A DNA stretch of 20,266 nucleotides from VYFG01 sp964403545 (GCA_964403545.1 CAYOGN010000115.1:1-20266), one strand, 5' to 3'; numbered from the stretch's first letter, positions 6,948 through 15,205 are shown. Program-made: numbers and translations. The notes: generated by a model from the letters alone, not told the origin.

Positions 6948-8186
6948 ATGCCAAAAATCAAACCGTTTGACGGCTATCTGGTTAAAAACGAAGTCGCTGC
7001 AGAGGTCGTTGCACCGGAATACGATACTGTGCCGGCACAAACCCGGCGCGCTTTTGCTGATGCTAATCCGCAGAATTTTCTCAATACCATGCGGCTCAGA
7101 GAAGATTTCAATCCGGCGTCGCCTCCCACCCAGGAAGAACTGTTGATATATAACCGCAACAATCTTCACCGTTTACTGGCTGAGGGCCATTTCGATAAAT
7201 ATACCGAACCCAGTGTTTTTATCTATGAATTGACCCACGGAATACATTCTCAAACGGGTGTAGTCTGTGAAATATCTGCAGATGAGTACGATCAGGGACA
7301 TATTCGCAAACACGAGAATACCCGTCGTGATCGAGAAGATCTGTTGGCCCACTACCAGAAATTTGTAGGCGTGGCGTCCTGCCCTATTTCACTCGCCTAT
7401 CCACAAAATCATGCCATCGACGAATTTATCCGCAATCAGGTAGCGGCTGCCCCTATGCTGGACTTCACCACCGGTGACGGGGTGCACCAGCGTGTCTGGT
7501 GCATTAAGAACAAGACCAGTCAGGAGGAACTGTCGGATTTGTTTGAGGGCGTTGAGGATACCTATCTGACCGATGGCCACCACCGCGCGGCTTCCGGTTG
7601 GCGATACGCTGAAATGATGCGTAAAACGGATGGCAATACGGGTGACGAACCCTACAATCAGTTACTGGTTGCACTCTTTTCTGACCATGAACTGAATCTG
7701 CTGCCCTATCATCGGTGCGTTCGAGACCTCGACGGAAAATCAGAATCCGAGGTTTTGGATGCGTTGAAAGATGCATTTGAAGTTACCGTTGCTATCGATC
7801 AGGAGCATTTTGAACCCTCCCGGCATGGAGAATTCGGCATGTATCTGGGGGGAACCTGGTATCGGCTGAAAATTCAGCACAACCTGGTGGATCTCAATGA
7901 TCCGGTAGGGTCGCTGGAAGTTTCCTTGCTGCAAAATCACATCCTTGGGCCCGTTCTTGGAATACATGATTATCGTGGTGATCCCCGACTCGACTATGTA
8001 TCCGGGGTCGAAGGAAAATCAGGTCTGGAAGAAAAATGCCGTCAGGGTTGGGCGGTTTCCTTTGCCTGCTTCGCGACTTCAATGGATCAGCTGATGAACG
8101 TAGCCGATGCCGGCGCCCTGATGCCGCCCAAGTCCACCTACTTTGATCCAAAGACGAGATCCGGTGTATTTGTCAGGCTAAAGTAG
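6948..8186 (+). CDS. DUF1015 family protein, third gene of the serine cluster
   Basis: This 412-residue protein belongs to the uncharacterised DUF1015 family (COG4198). The assignment rests on the N-terminal KIKPFDGYLV...VVAPEYDTV, the central QGHIRKHENTRRDRE (116-130), YLTDGHHRAASGWRYAEMM (206-224) and the C-terminal MPPKSTYFDPKTRSGVF. No signal peptide or membrane segment is visible, so it is probably cytoplasmic. It starts 41 bases after serC on the same strand with only a weak ribosome binding site, and its stop lies 10 bases from the convergent prmC stop. No serB-type phosphatase is in the window, so context suggests a role around phosphoserine. The Asp209-Gly-His-His-Arg213 motif resembles the conserved motif of ParB/Srx-fold proteins, which include the free serine kinases SerK and SbnI. 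The function is unproven. Confidence 0.9.
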   Translation: MPKIKPFDGYLVKNEVAAEVVAPEYDTVPAQTRRAFADANPQNFLNTMRLREDFNPASPPTQEELLIYNRNNLHRLLAEGHFDKYTEPSVFIYELTHGIHSQTGVVCEISADEYDQGHIRKHENTRRDREDLLAHYQKFVGVASCPISLAYPQNHAIDEFIRNQVAAAPMLDFTTGDGVHQRVWCIKNKTSQEELSDLFEGVEDTYLTDGHHRAASGWRYAEMMRKTDGNTGDEPYNQLLVALFSDHELNLLPYHRCVRDLDGKSESEVLDALKDAFEVTVAIDQEHFEPSRHGEFGMYLGGTWYRLKIQHNLVDLNDPVGSLEVSLLQNHILGPVLGIHDYRGDPRLDYVSGVEGKSGLEEKCRQGWAVSFACFATSMDQLMNVADAGALMPPKSTYFDPKTRSGVFVRLK

Positions 8187-8196
8187 CAAGGTTTGT

Positions 8197-9057
8197 TTAG
8201 CCAGGCTTACTCCATTCTGTCCACTGCCCTTCGGTAACGCGCTCATTTCCTGCCAGGTCACGATAGGTCCGGACATTAGTGAACCCGGTCGAGAGGAACA
8301 ACCCGGTCACGGTTTGGGCCTGCAGATACCCGTGTTCAACCATCAACCATCCTTCTGATTTGATATAGCCCGGCGCAGCCACAATGACTGTGCTCAGGTC
8401 AGCGAATCCATTATCTCCGGATACCAGTGCGCATCGTGGTTCATATCGCACCTCCCCCAGTAAATGGGTGTCAGAACAATCGATATACGGAGGATTGGAT
8501 ACGACCAGATCAAACGCTAACCCTTCGAGTCCATCGAACCAGTTGGAATGTCTGACTTCGACATTCCTGGCTCCAAGACGGGTCACATTGGATTGCGCAA
8601 TCTCCAGCGCCTGGCGGGAGTTATCCACCGCCATCACGGAGCAGTGCGGTAATTCCCGGGCAATAGCAAGGGCGATTGCTCCGCTACCGGTCCCGAGATC
8701 TGCGATGTTCAGGCTTTGCGAACTACAATGGCGCAGTGCACATTCCACCAGCGTTTCTGTATCTGGCCGGGGAATCAGTACCTGCTCATTGACCACCAGA
8801 TCAATAGACCAGAATTCCTTGCTCCCAACAAGATACGCGATGGGAACACCGCGTCGCCGACGATCGAGCAGATCGTTGAACACCCCGATATGCTCTGAGT
8901 CTACTTCCTGATTCCGGTGAGCCAGCAAGTATGTTCTGCTTCTGCCCATAGATCGTGCGAGCAACAGTTCTACGTCAATTTCGGGAGAGTGAATATGCTC
9001 CAGCAGTCTTAAACTACCTACCCCCTTTCTTGTTAATTCGGCAACCGACCTTTTCAC
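8197..9057 (-). CDS. prmC: Peptide chain release factor N5-glutamine methyltransferase (PrmC/HemK)
   Basis: The 286-residue protein is an S-adenosylmethionine-dependent methyltransferase that modifies the glutamine of the GGQ motif in RF1 and RF2. The N-terminal helical domain (about 1-85) includes DVELLLARSMGRSRTYLLA. The catalytic domain has motif I DLGTGSGAIALAIA (120-133) and the substrate-binding NPPY (188-191). The start is GTG (9057-9055), 3 bases after the prfA stop, so translation is probably coupled. An ATG overlapping the prfA stop (9061-9059) is in the wrong frame. Its substrate RF1 is encoded immediately upstream, the standard hemA-prfA-prmC order. Confidence 0.96.
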   Translation of the reverse strand: MKRSVAELTRKGVGSLRLLEHIHSPEIDVELLLARSMGRSRTYLLAHRNQEVDSEHIGVFNDLLDRRRRGVPIAYLVGSKEFWSIDLVVNEQVLIPRPDTETLVECALRHCSSQSLNIADLGTGSGAIALAIARELPHCSVMAVDNSRQALEIAQSNVTRLGARNVEVRHSNWFDGLEGLAFDLVVSNPPYIDCSDTHLLGEVRYEPRCALVSGDNGFADLSTVIVAAPGYIKSEGWLMVEHGYLQAQTVTGLFLSTGFTNVRTYRDLAGNERVTEGQWTEWSKPG

Positions 9058-9060
9058 GCA

Positions 9061-10143
9061 TCAAGATTCAACTTCAGCCAGAAGATCAGCCTGATACTCG
9101 GTGATCAATGGCTCGATAATCTGATCCATATTGCCATTGATCATGTCATCCAGTTTATACAGGGTGAGGCTAATACGATGATCTGTTACACGGCCCTGGG
9201 GGAAATTATAAGTACGAATGCGCTCAGAACGATCGCCGCTACCAACCAGCGATTTGCGTGTGCTGGCTTCCTGTTGCAATAGCTTCTGCTTTTCTGCTTC
9301 CAGCAGGCGTGAAGCCAAAATGGACATCGCTCGAGCCCGATTTTTATGCTGGGATCGTTCATCCTGGCACTCCACCACGACACCACTGGGTAGATGAGTA
9401 ATTCGAATGGCCGAATCGGTTTTGTTAACGTGCTGTCCGCCAGCACCCGATGCACGAAATGTGTCGATCCGCAAATCCGCCGGTTTAATATCAATCTCGT
9501 CCATTTCATCTGCTTCAGGCATTACCGCCACGGTGCAGGCCGAGGTATGAATTCGCCCCTGTGACTCAGTTTCCGGCACTCTCTGGACCCGATGCGCCCC
9601 GGATTCAAACTTGAGTCGTGAGTAAGCGCCCTGCCCTTCTATGCGCGAAATAATTTCTTTGTATCCACCATGTTCTCCCTCGCTACGACTCAATACTTCC
9701 ACCCGCCAGCCCCGTGATTCGGCATAGCTGTTGTACATCCTGAACAGATCTCCAGCAAATATTGCCGCTTCGTCTCCACCGGTACCAGCCCGCACTTCGA
9801 GAAAAATATTACGGGCATCATTGGGATCTTTTGGCAACAGTAATTTCTGTAAATCTCCTTCCCGGGCCTCGATTTGCTGCTCAACGGGCGGAAGTTCTTC
9901 GCGTGCCATTTGTCGAATTGACGGGTCGTCGTCCTGCAATAATTGCCGGGTTTCCTGAAGCTGGGTATGCAATGATTCAAAAACATCGAAGGCTTCAACC
10001 ACGGGTTCAATTTCCGCCAGTTCGATGGATAGATCCCTGAACTGGTTTTGCTGAGAAATGACATCGGGGTCTGACAGCAAAACATGGATTTCCTCGTAGC
10101 GGTCCCTGATTTGCCCGAGTTTATCTCTGGTCGATGGCGTCAT
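9061..10143 (-). CDS. prfA: Peptide chain release factor 1
   Basis: The 360-residue protein reads UAG and UAA stop codons and triggers peptidyl-tRNA hydrolysis on the ribosome. The GGQ motif is at 235-237 (ASGAGGQHVNKTDSA). The codon-reading PxT motif is Pro-Glu-Thr at 190-192 within VQRVPETESQGRIHTSACT, which marks RF1 rather than RF2 (SPF). The start ATG (10143-10141) gives MTPSTRDKLGQIRDRYEE, aligned in register with other RF1 proteins; only a weak GCGGA precedes it. hemA ends 62 bases upstream on the same strand, and prmC begins 3 bases after the stop. Confidence 0.98.
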   Translation of the reverse strand: MTPSTRDKLGQIRDRYEEIHVLLSDPDVISQQNQFRDLSIELAEIEPVVEAFDVFESLHTQLQETRQLLQDDDPSIRQMAREELPPVEQQIEAREGDLQKLLLPKDPNDARNIFLEVRAGTGGDEAAIFAGDLFRMYNSYAESRGWRVEVLSRSEGEHGGYKEIISRIEGQGAYSRLKFESGAHRVQRVPETESQGRIHTSACTVAVMPEADEMDEIDIKPADLRIDTFRASGAGGQHVNKTDSAIRITHLPSGVVVECQDERSQHKNRARAMSILASRLLEAEKQKLLQQEASTRKSLVGSGDRSERIRTYNFPQGRVTDHRISLTLYKLDDMINGNMDQIIEPLITEYQADLLAEVES

Positions 10144-10205
10144 CGCAAGTGGTCCGCAGATCGCAGGGAAGGTGGTAACGGCGACGTGGTAATCGAGGAC
10201 GCCCC

Positions 10206-11453
10206 TTATAGCCCAAACAGCTTACGTGCCGCGGATATCAGGCCCGGATTCCCTTCAATATCTGCCTGATTTAATTGCTGACTGGGGTGATGACTAAATT
10301 TATTGGAGATATCTCTCGCCAGTTGTTCAAGTACTTGCTCGGGATCCATACCACGAGCTATTTTTGCTTTGGCTTTGACCAGTTCTGCCTCGCGAATCTG
10401 ATCTACCTGCGCTCTGAAAGTGCGAATCGTCGGTTCTGATTCCAGAGAACGCATCCAGCGCATAAATCGCACTACCTGCAGATCGATAATATTTTCCGCT
10501 TCCTGTGCAGCCTCTTGCCGTATGCCCTGATTCTTTTCGACCACAGTGTTAAGGTCATCTACAGTATAAAGATACACGTCACGTAAACTGGCTACTTCCG
10601 GTTCCACATCCCTCGGAACCGCCAGGTCGAGGATAAACATCGGTCGATGCTTGCGCCTGTGAATCGCGCGCTCCACCGCGCCTTTACCAAGAATTGGCAG
10701 GGTGCTGGCGGTAGACGATACCACAATATCGGCTTCGACCAGCCTCTCAGGTATTTCTGAAAGTGTAATCGCTTCGCATCCTACATCATTAGCCAACGCT
10801 TTGGCACGGTCGATAGAACGATTGGCCACGATCATGTGGCGAACCCGGCACTCTTTCAAATGTCGTGCAACCAGTTCTATGGTTTCCCCTGCGCCAATCA
10901 ATAGCACGGTCTGATCTGCGAGACTGGTAAATACCCGGTTGGCAAGACTGACCCCCGCATAGGCAACGGATACCGGGTTGGCACCAATGGTGGTATCGGT
11001 ACGCACCTGCTTTGCAACCCTGAAAGTGTGCTGAAAGAGGCGATTAAACACCTTGCCCGTGGTGCCCGCATCCATTGCAAAGTTGAACGCCACTTTCATC
11101 TGCCCAAGTATCTGGGGTTCACCCAGTATCATGGAATCAAGCCCTGAAGCAACTCGAAAGGCATGCTTTACCGCTTGCTCGTTTGGATAGGTGTAGATAC
11201 TCTCACGTAGTTCATCCGGCCTGAACCCGCTCTGCTCTGAAAACCAGTGGACTACCCGATTCGGATCAAGCTGCTCATTCCCGCAATATATCTCGGTTCG
11301 ATTACAGGTCGACAAAATCGCGACTTCACTGGCAACCCGGTTGGACGAGAGATCACTCAGTGCAGAACTCATGTTCTCAGGGCTGAACGCCGCCCGCTCT
11401 CGTAGCTCGATAGGGGCTGTTTCGTGATTGAGGCCTAGCGCAAGTAGCTGCAT
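10206..11453 (-). CDS. hemA: Glutamyl-tRNA reductase
   Basis: The 415-residue enzyme reduces glutamyl-tRNA(Glu) to glutamate-1-semialdehyde with NADPH, the first committed step of C5-pathway tetrapyrrole synthesis. It begins MQLLALGLNHETAPIELRER. The catalytic cysteine is Cys50 in STCNRTEIY. GLDSMILGEPQILGQMK (104-120) is the family signature, and the NADPH-binding loop LLIGAGE is at 184-190. The C-terminal helical dimerisation region runs from about 310. The ATG at 11453 has no obvious Shine-Dalgarno sequence. The gene heads the hemA-prfA-prmC unit and diverges from the LbcA-like gene. The 238-base divergent interval holds a likely hemA promoter and an FNR-like box. Confidence 0.98.
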   Translation of the reverse strand: MQLLALGLNHETAPIELRERAAFSPENMSSALSDLSSNRVASEVAILSTCNRTEIYCGNEQLDPNRVVHWFSEQSGFRPDELRESIYTYPNEQAVKHAFRVASGLDSMILGEPQILGQMKVAFNFAMDAGTTGKVFNRLFQHTFRVAKQVRTDTTIGANPVSVAYAGVSLANRVFTSLADQTVLLIGAGETIELVARHLKECRVRHMIVANRSIDRAKALANDVGCEAITLSEIPERLVEADIVVSSTASTLPILGKGAVERAIHRRKHRPMFILDLAVPRDVEPEVASLRDVYLYTVDDLNTVVEKNQGIRQEAAQEAENIIDLQVVRFMRWMRSLESEPTIRTFRAQVDQIREAELVKAKAKIARGMDPEQVLEQLARDISNKFSHHPSQQLNQADIEGNPGLISAARKLFGL

Positions 11454-11528
11454 TTGAAAGATTCTATGTGGACAGTTCGGTAAATATTTCCGTATATCCA
11501 GATAAACTGTATGAGATCATCCTGTATT

Positions 11529-11557
11529 ATAATATTTTGTCGCTAAAAAATCCGCAA
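11529..11557 (-). promoter_or_regulatory. Probable sigma-70 promoter for hemA
   Basis: On the minus strand TTGCGG (11557-11552) and TATTAT (11534-11529) are separated by 17 bases. An overlapping TATAAT (11531-11526) could serve as an alternative -10. Transcription would start near 11520, about 68 bases before the hemA ATG. Confidence 0.5.
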
Positions 11558-11591
11558 AAAATACTTTTTACAGTAATGCCAGAATTCAGTA

Positions 11592-11605
11592 TTGATTTTA
11601 ATCAG
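11592..11605. promoter_or_regulatory. FNR/Anr-like box in the hemA-lbcA divergent region
   Basis: TTGAT-TTTA-ATCAG matches the FNR/Anr half-sites TTGAT-N4-ATCAA at nine of ten positions. It lies about 77 bases upstream of the predicted hemA transcription start. It is also about 41-44 bases upstream of a possible start for the plus-strand gene, which has a weak TTTAAA at 11630-11635. As I recall, hemA of Pseudomonas aeruginosa is controlled by Anr, which lends some support. Confidence 0.45.
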
Positions 11606-11616
11606 AATAGCTCCAG

Positions 11617-11659
11617 GTTCCCGCGGAACTTTAAAAAGTCCCGTACTATCCAATAGTAC
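11617..11659. repeat. Three adjacent small inverted repeats upstream of the LbcA-like gene
   Basis: In 43 bases there are GTTCC-CGC-GGAAC (11617-11629), ACTTT-AA-AAAGT (11628-11639) and GTACTAT-CCA-ATAGTAC (11643-11659), all perfect. The last ends 32 bases before the ATG at 11692. No T-run follows any of them, so they do not look like intrinsic terminators. They may be operator sites or leader-RNA hairpins. Confidence 0.6.
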
Positions 11660-11691
11660 CAACTCTCTCGTGATTTGATAGACTCCGATTC

Positions 11692-13554
11692 ATGTTAAAC
11701 GGAAAACCAACAGCCCTGAGCAAATCTCAACTTGTCATTGCAGGGCTACTGACATTGATGATAGTGGGTTGCACCACACCTCAAGTCATAGAAGACACCG
11801 GGGTGATCGAGGAATCAGCGAAAAAGCCCGTCTCCATCAACCAGGAAACGCTGGAAGCGTCCGATTCAGATAGTCAGGCCAGCGAACTCAGTGCTGAATT
11901 ATTGTACGATATCTTGCTTGCCTCCATCGCCAACCAGCGGCAACAGCCTGAAATATCATTGGAGGCACTTTCCCGGGCGGTTTACCTGTCACGGGACAAA
12001 CGCCTTAACGCCAATGCCATTCAACTGGCACTTCATCTCAAAGACTATCAAAAAGCAATTGAATTATCGCGATTAATGCTGGTCCATGAGCCGGATAATT
12101 TTCGTATCTATCTGGCATTGGCCAATGCCCAGATCAAGAGCAATCAATTAACCGACGCTGGAAACACCTTGATCGATCTGGCAAAAAGCCAGCAACCGGG
12201 TCTCGAAGCTATTTTGCAGGAGATCGCGGGCCTGATTGCACGTCAGGAAGAGCAGGCTGTGGACAACCTTAAAAATCGTTTTATGTTGGCAGCGGAAACT
12301 GACGACCCACTACTGGTTTTCACCGCTGCGCTACTTGCTTCAAGACTGAAAGATACCGATCAGTTCCGCAGGTTGTTGGACAAAAGCCTGGATCTGAACC
12401 CAAACTGGGAGACAGCAGCAATATTAAAGTTGACCGATCTGTCTGAGCAAGGTCCGGATAAATTCGAATCCTGGGCCAATGAATTTCTCCTGCGTAATCC
12501 TGATACCGAACGCTTCCGCATTCAGTATGCACGCCTGCTAATTCAGATTGAAAAACTCGAACTGGCGCTAGCTCAATTGACTGCGGTCATTGATCACAAT
12601 CCTGAATCAGTAGACGCACTGTTTATTGCAGCGGTGGTCAATATGGATCTGAAGGAATTTACTGATGCCGAAAAAATGTTTGGACGCTATATCGAAATTA
12701 GTGGCAATGGAGATCAGGCCAGATTGTATCTGGCGCAAATTCTGATTGACCAGGAGCGCTATGACGAAGCGACACCATTGCTCCGCCAGATCCAGACCAG
12801 TGCATTGTATCTTGATGCCCAGATCGTTATGTCCGGAGTGATTGCGAAGCAGAGTAACGTAGATGCGGGCCTTTCCCATTTACGCAATATCGACGTCCGT
12901 GGTGAAGCAGATTCAGTACGACTGATTCTCGAACAGGATCTGTTACTGCGAGATTACAATATGCTGGAGCGGTCGCTGGAACTGCTGAGTGGCGCGCTGA
13001 TGCAATGGCCGGATCAACCTGATTTACTATATAGCCGCGGACTGCTTGCAGCCCAACTCGACAAGATAGAGCTGATCGAAAAGGATATGCGAACCCTCAT
13101 AAAACTACAACCGGAAAATGCCCATGCGTATAATGCGCTGGGCTATACCCTGGCAGACCAGACGGATCGTTATGACGAAGCCCTGACGTTGATCTCCAAA
13201 GCACTGGAGTTTCTACCGGATGATGCCTATATCCTTGATAGTATGGGCTGGGTTCATTATCGAATCGGGGATTATGAAAAGGCTCTGGAATATCTGGAAC
13301 GGGCGATGGAGTTAAAGCAGGATGCCGAAATTGCCGCGCATTTTGGTGAGGTATTGTGGATTTCCGGCAACCGGGCCCGAGCGGAAAAAGTCTGGAATCG
13401 GGGCAAAATATGGGGGCCCGAGAATGCAACTTTGCAAAAAACCATCGACAAATTTATCGATCAACAGGAAGGTCAACGATCGGTGCTGCAGTGGCGAAGC
13501 GAGAGACTGCTGGCAATTTTAACCTCAACACGGTTACAGGCCCTCACAGCCTGA
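11692..13554 (+). CDS. lbcA: TPR-repeat outer-membrane lipoprotein, LbcA-like
   Basis: This 620-residue lipoprotein has a signal peptide with a hydrophobic core (LVIAGLLTLMIVGC) and a lipobox ending at Cys27, followed by Thr-Thr-Pro, so outer-membrane sorting is expected. The rest is helical with many TPR-like units. The clearest lie at about 478-570 (AYNALGYTLADQTDRYDEAL, then ILDSMGWVHYRIGDYEKALE). Position between hemA and lolB matches PA4667 of Pseudomonas aeruginosa, known as LbcA. LbcA binds the periplasmic protease CtpA and helps it degrade peptidoglycan hydrolases. Orthology here rests on gene order, length (about 590 in P. aeruginosa) and architecture, so the CtpA role is inferred. 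lolB starts 16 bases downstream, which implies co-transcription. Confidence 0.85.
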   Translation: MLNGKPTALSKSQLVIAGLLTLMIVGCTTPQVIEDTGVIEESAKKPVSINQETLEASDSDSQASELSAELLYDILLASIANQRQQPEISLEALSRAVYLSRDKRLNANAIQLALHLKDYQKAIELSRLMLVHEPDNFRIYLALANAQIKSNQLTDAGNTLIDLAKSQQPGLEAILQEIAGLIARQEEQAVDNLKNRFMLAAETDDPLLVFTAALLASRLKDTDQFRRLLDKSLDLNPNWETAAILKLTDLSEQGPDKFESWANEFLLRNPDTERFRIQYARLLIQIEKLELALAQLTAVIDHNPESVDALFIAAVVNMDLKEFTDAEKMFGRYIEISGNGDQARLYLAQILIDQERYDEATPLLRQIQTSALYLDAQIVMSGVIAKQSNVDAGLSHLRNIDVRGEADSVRLILEQDLLLRDYNMLERSLELLSGALMQWPDQPDLLYSRGLLAAQLDKIELIEKDMRTLIKLQPENAHAYNALGYTLADQTDRYDEALTLISKALEFLPDDAYILDSMGWVHYRIGDYEKALEYLERAMELKQDAEIAAHFGEVLWISGNRARAEKVWNRGKIWGPENATLQKTIDKFIDQQEGQRSVLQWRSERLLAILTSTRLQALTA

Positions 13555-13570
13555 CCCATCGGGTTCCGCA

Positions 13571-14272
13571 ATGAGAGACAGATTGCCCAGAATCTGGGCC
13601 CTGATCACGATTGCCCTGTTATTGTCAAGTTGTGCCTCTATTGATCCAGAACCAGCAACTGAGAGTACCGAAGCACCCGGCGAGCAGGAAAAACTCGACA
13701 TGTGGCGTGTCCATCAGCGTCAGTTGTCGACCATCAGTGGCTGGAGTTTACACGGTAAAATGGGTGTTAAAACCGGTTCAAAAGGAGGTAGCGCCACATT
13801 AAAATGGCACTATACACACAACACCCAGGACATCGAGCTTTATGGACCATTTGGCGGTGGCAGAGTACTGATTGCAGTAGACCGAGACGGTGCCGTATTG
13901 AAGGACACCAAAGGCCGCATTATCCATGGCGAAACCGCTTCTGAAGTATTGTATACCCGCCTCGGTTGGCAAGTACCATTTGACTATCTGTCTGACTGGG
14001 CGAGAGGGCTGCCAGGGGAAGGAGCTTCCGATCTTAAATGGGATAACCTGGGCCGACTCGTGCACCTGGTGCAGGATAACTGGAAAGTCGAGTACCTGGA
14101 CTACAGGTCGGTCAGCAGCCCTATCGAAGGCCTGACACTGCCAGCCAGGCTGATCGTCTCTGCATTACCCGGCACCATGGAAATCTATTCCGACAAAGGT
14201 GAATACCTGGGAGACGAGCTCAACGTCAAGGTGATCCTGAAACGCTGGTGGGGAATTGAGACTGAAGGCTAA
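13571..14272 (+). CDS. lolB: Outer-membrane lipoprotein receptor LolB
   Basis: The 233-residue protein has a lipoprotein signal peptide (ALITIALLLSSC) with the lipidated cysteine at Cys21; the next residue is Ala, so it is not retained in the inner membrane. The mature part contains the typical WSLHGKMGVKTGSKGGSATLKW and IELYGPFGGGRVLI beta-strand segments and the C-terminal LPARLIVSALPG...LNVKVILKRW. LolB takes lipoproteins from the periplasmic carrier LolA and inserts them in the outer membrane. It lies 16 bases after the LbcA-like lipoprotein, itself a probable client, and overlaps ispE by 17 bases. Length and order match other gammaproteobacteria. Confidence 0.95.
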   Translation: MRDRLPRIWALITIALLLSSCASIDPEPATESTEAPGEQEKLDMWRVHQRQLSTISGWSLHGKMGVKTGSKGGSATLKWHYTHNTQDIELYGPFGGGRVLIAVDRDGAVLKDTKGRIIHGETASEVLYTRLGWQVPFDYLSDWARGLPGEGASDLKWDNLGRLVHLVQDNWKVEYLDYRSVSSPIEGLTLPARLIVSALPGTMEIYSDKGEYLGDELNVKVILKRWWGIETEG

Positions 14273-15128
14273 GCTAACAACCCTGTCGCCAGTAAAAATT
14301 AATCTTTTCCTGCATATCACAGGTCGTCGTAGTGATGGATTTCATCTGCTGCAGACGCTGTTTCAGTTTCTCGACTACGGTGATGAAATTGATTTTAGAG
14401 TAACCACTGACGGTAATTTTCATCGAATTGACAAACATCCGTTTGCGCTGCCAGATCAGGATCTGTGTCTGCGTGCCGCGATATTATTGAGAGATTATAC
14501 CCAGGCAGATGAGGCGGGTGCGACCATCACCCTGCGCAAAAAAATTCCTCCCGGTACCGGTCTCGGTGCCGGCAGTTCCAACGCGGCGACGACTCTGATG
14601 GCACTGAATTATTTATGGCAGACCGGACTCGGCCAGGATGAACTGCTAAATCTGGGAGGGTTGCTCGGTGCGGATGTGCCCATTTTTCTCTCTGGTCAGT
14701 CCGCCTGGGCCGAGGGAACCGGAGATTTGTTTACCCCATGCAGCCCCGAGCCCTACTGGTATTGCGTTGTCATCCCCGATGTTCAGGTATCCACTGCTGA
14801 CATATTTGCCGATTCACGGCTAACCAGAAATCATCCCCCGGTAAATTACCAGGACTTTATTGACGGGCGAACCCGCAACGACATGGAGGCGATAACGATT
14901 TCTCATTATCCCGTTGTTGGTGAGGCACTGAACTATCTGGCCCGCTTTGGCGACGCCAGAATGAGCGGCACCGGTAGCGCGGTGTTTGTCGCCGTTGATA
15001 ATCGGGATCAGGCGAGGCTGGCGTTATCGGAAATTCCCCCGGGATACACAGGCTTTATCGCCCATTCGACCAATCAAAGTCCTTTGCATCAACAATTGAA
15101 TTCAACGTCATCAATAGTACCTGCTTGA
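14256..15128 (+). CDS. ispE: 4-diphosphocytidyl-2-C-methyl-D-erythritol kinase
   Basis: The 290-residue GHMP kinase phosphorylates CDP-methylerythritol in the non-mevalonate isoprenoid pathway. The N-terminus has SPVKINLFLHITGRRSDGFH with Lys14 in the usual substrate position; the preceding motif is Pro-Val-Lys rather than the common Pro-Ala-Lys. The ATP loop is PPGTGLGAGSSNAATTL (98-114), the catalytic aspartate is Asp140 in GADVPIF, and the third GHMP motif is RMSGTGSAVF. The start is taken as TTG at 14256, inside the lolB end, because no ATG or GTG precedes the conserved region in this frame and GGTGGGGA stands just ahead. The 17-base overlap with lolB implies coupled translation. E. coli IspE has 283 residues. 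Confidence 0.95.
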   Translation: MRLKAKLTTLSPVKINLFLHITGRRSDGFHLLQTLFQFLDYGDEIDFRVTTDGNFHRIDKHPFALPDQDLCLRAAILLRDYTQADEAGATITLRKKIPPGTGLGAGSSNAATTLMALNYLWQTGLGQDELLNLGGLLGADVPIFLSGQSAWAEGTGDLFTPCSPEPYWYCVVIPDVQVSTADIFADSRLTRNHPPVNYQDFIDGRTRNDMEAITISHYPVVGEALNYLARFGDARMSGTGSAVFVAVDNRDQARLALSEIPPGYTGFIAHSTNQSPLHQQLNSTSSIVPA

Positions 15129-15177
15129 TGAGTACAATGCCCAATCCCGGGAAAATCGGATGAAACTGTAAAATACA

Positions 15178-15205
15178 TTGACAACAAACCACATTGCAAT
15201 AAAAT
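15178..15205 (+). promoter_or_regulatory. Strong sigma-70 promoter for tRNA-Gln and prs
   Basis: A perfect TTGACA (15178-15183) is followed after 16 bases by TAAAAT (15200-15205). Transcription would start near 15212, about 225 bases before the tRNA. A second candidate, CTGAAA-17-TAGTAT (15312-15340), lies nearer. Nothing else in 15129-15436 looks like a gene. A perfect CCGGT-TGCC-ACCGG hairpin stands at 15341-15354. Confidence 0.6.

Noticed and set aside
8187..8196. Bidirectional terminator between the DUF1015 gene and prmC
   Set aside because: Only 10 bases separate the convergent stops and no stem with a T-run is visible.
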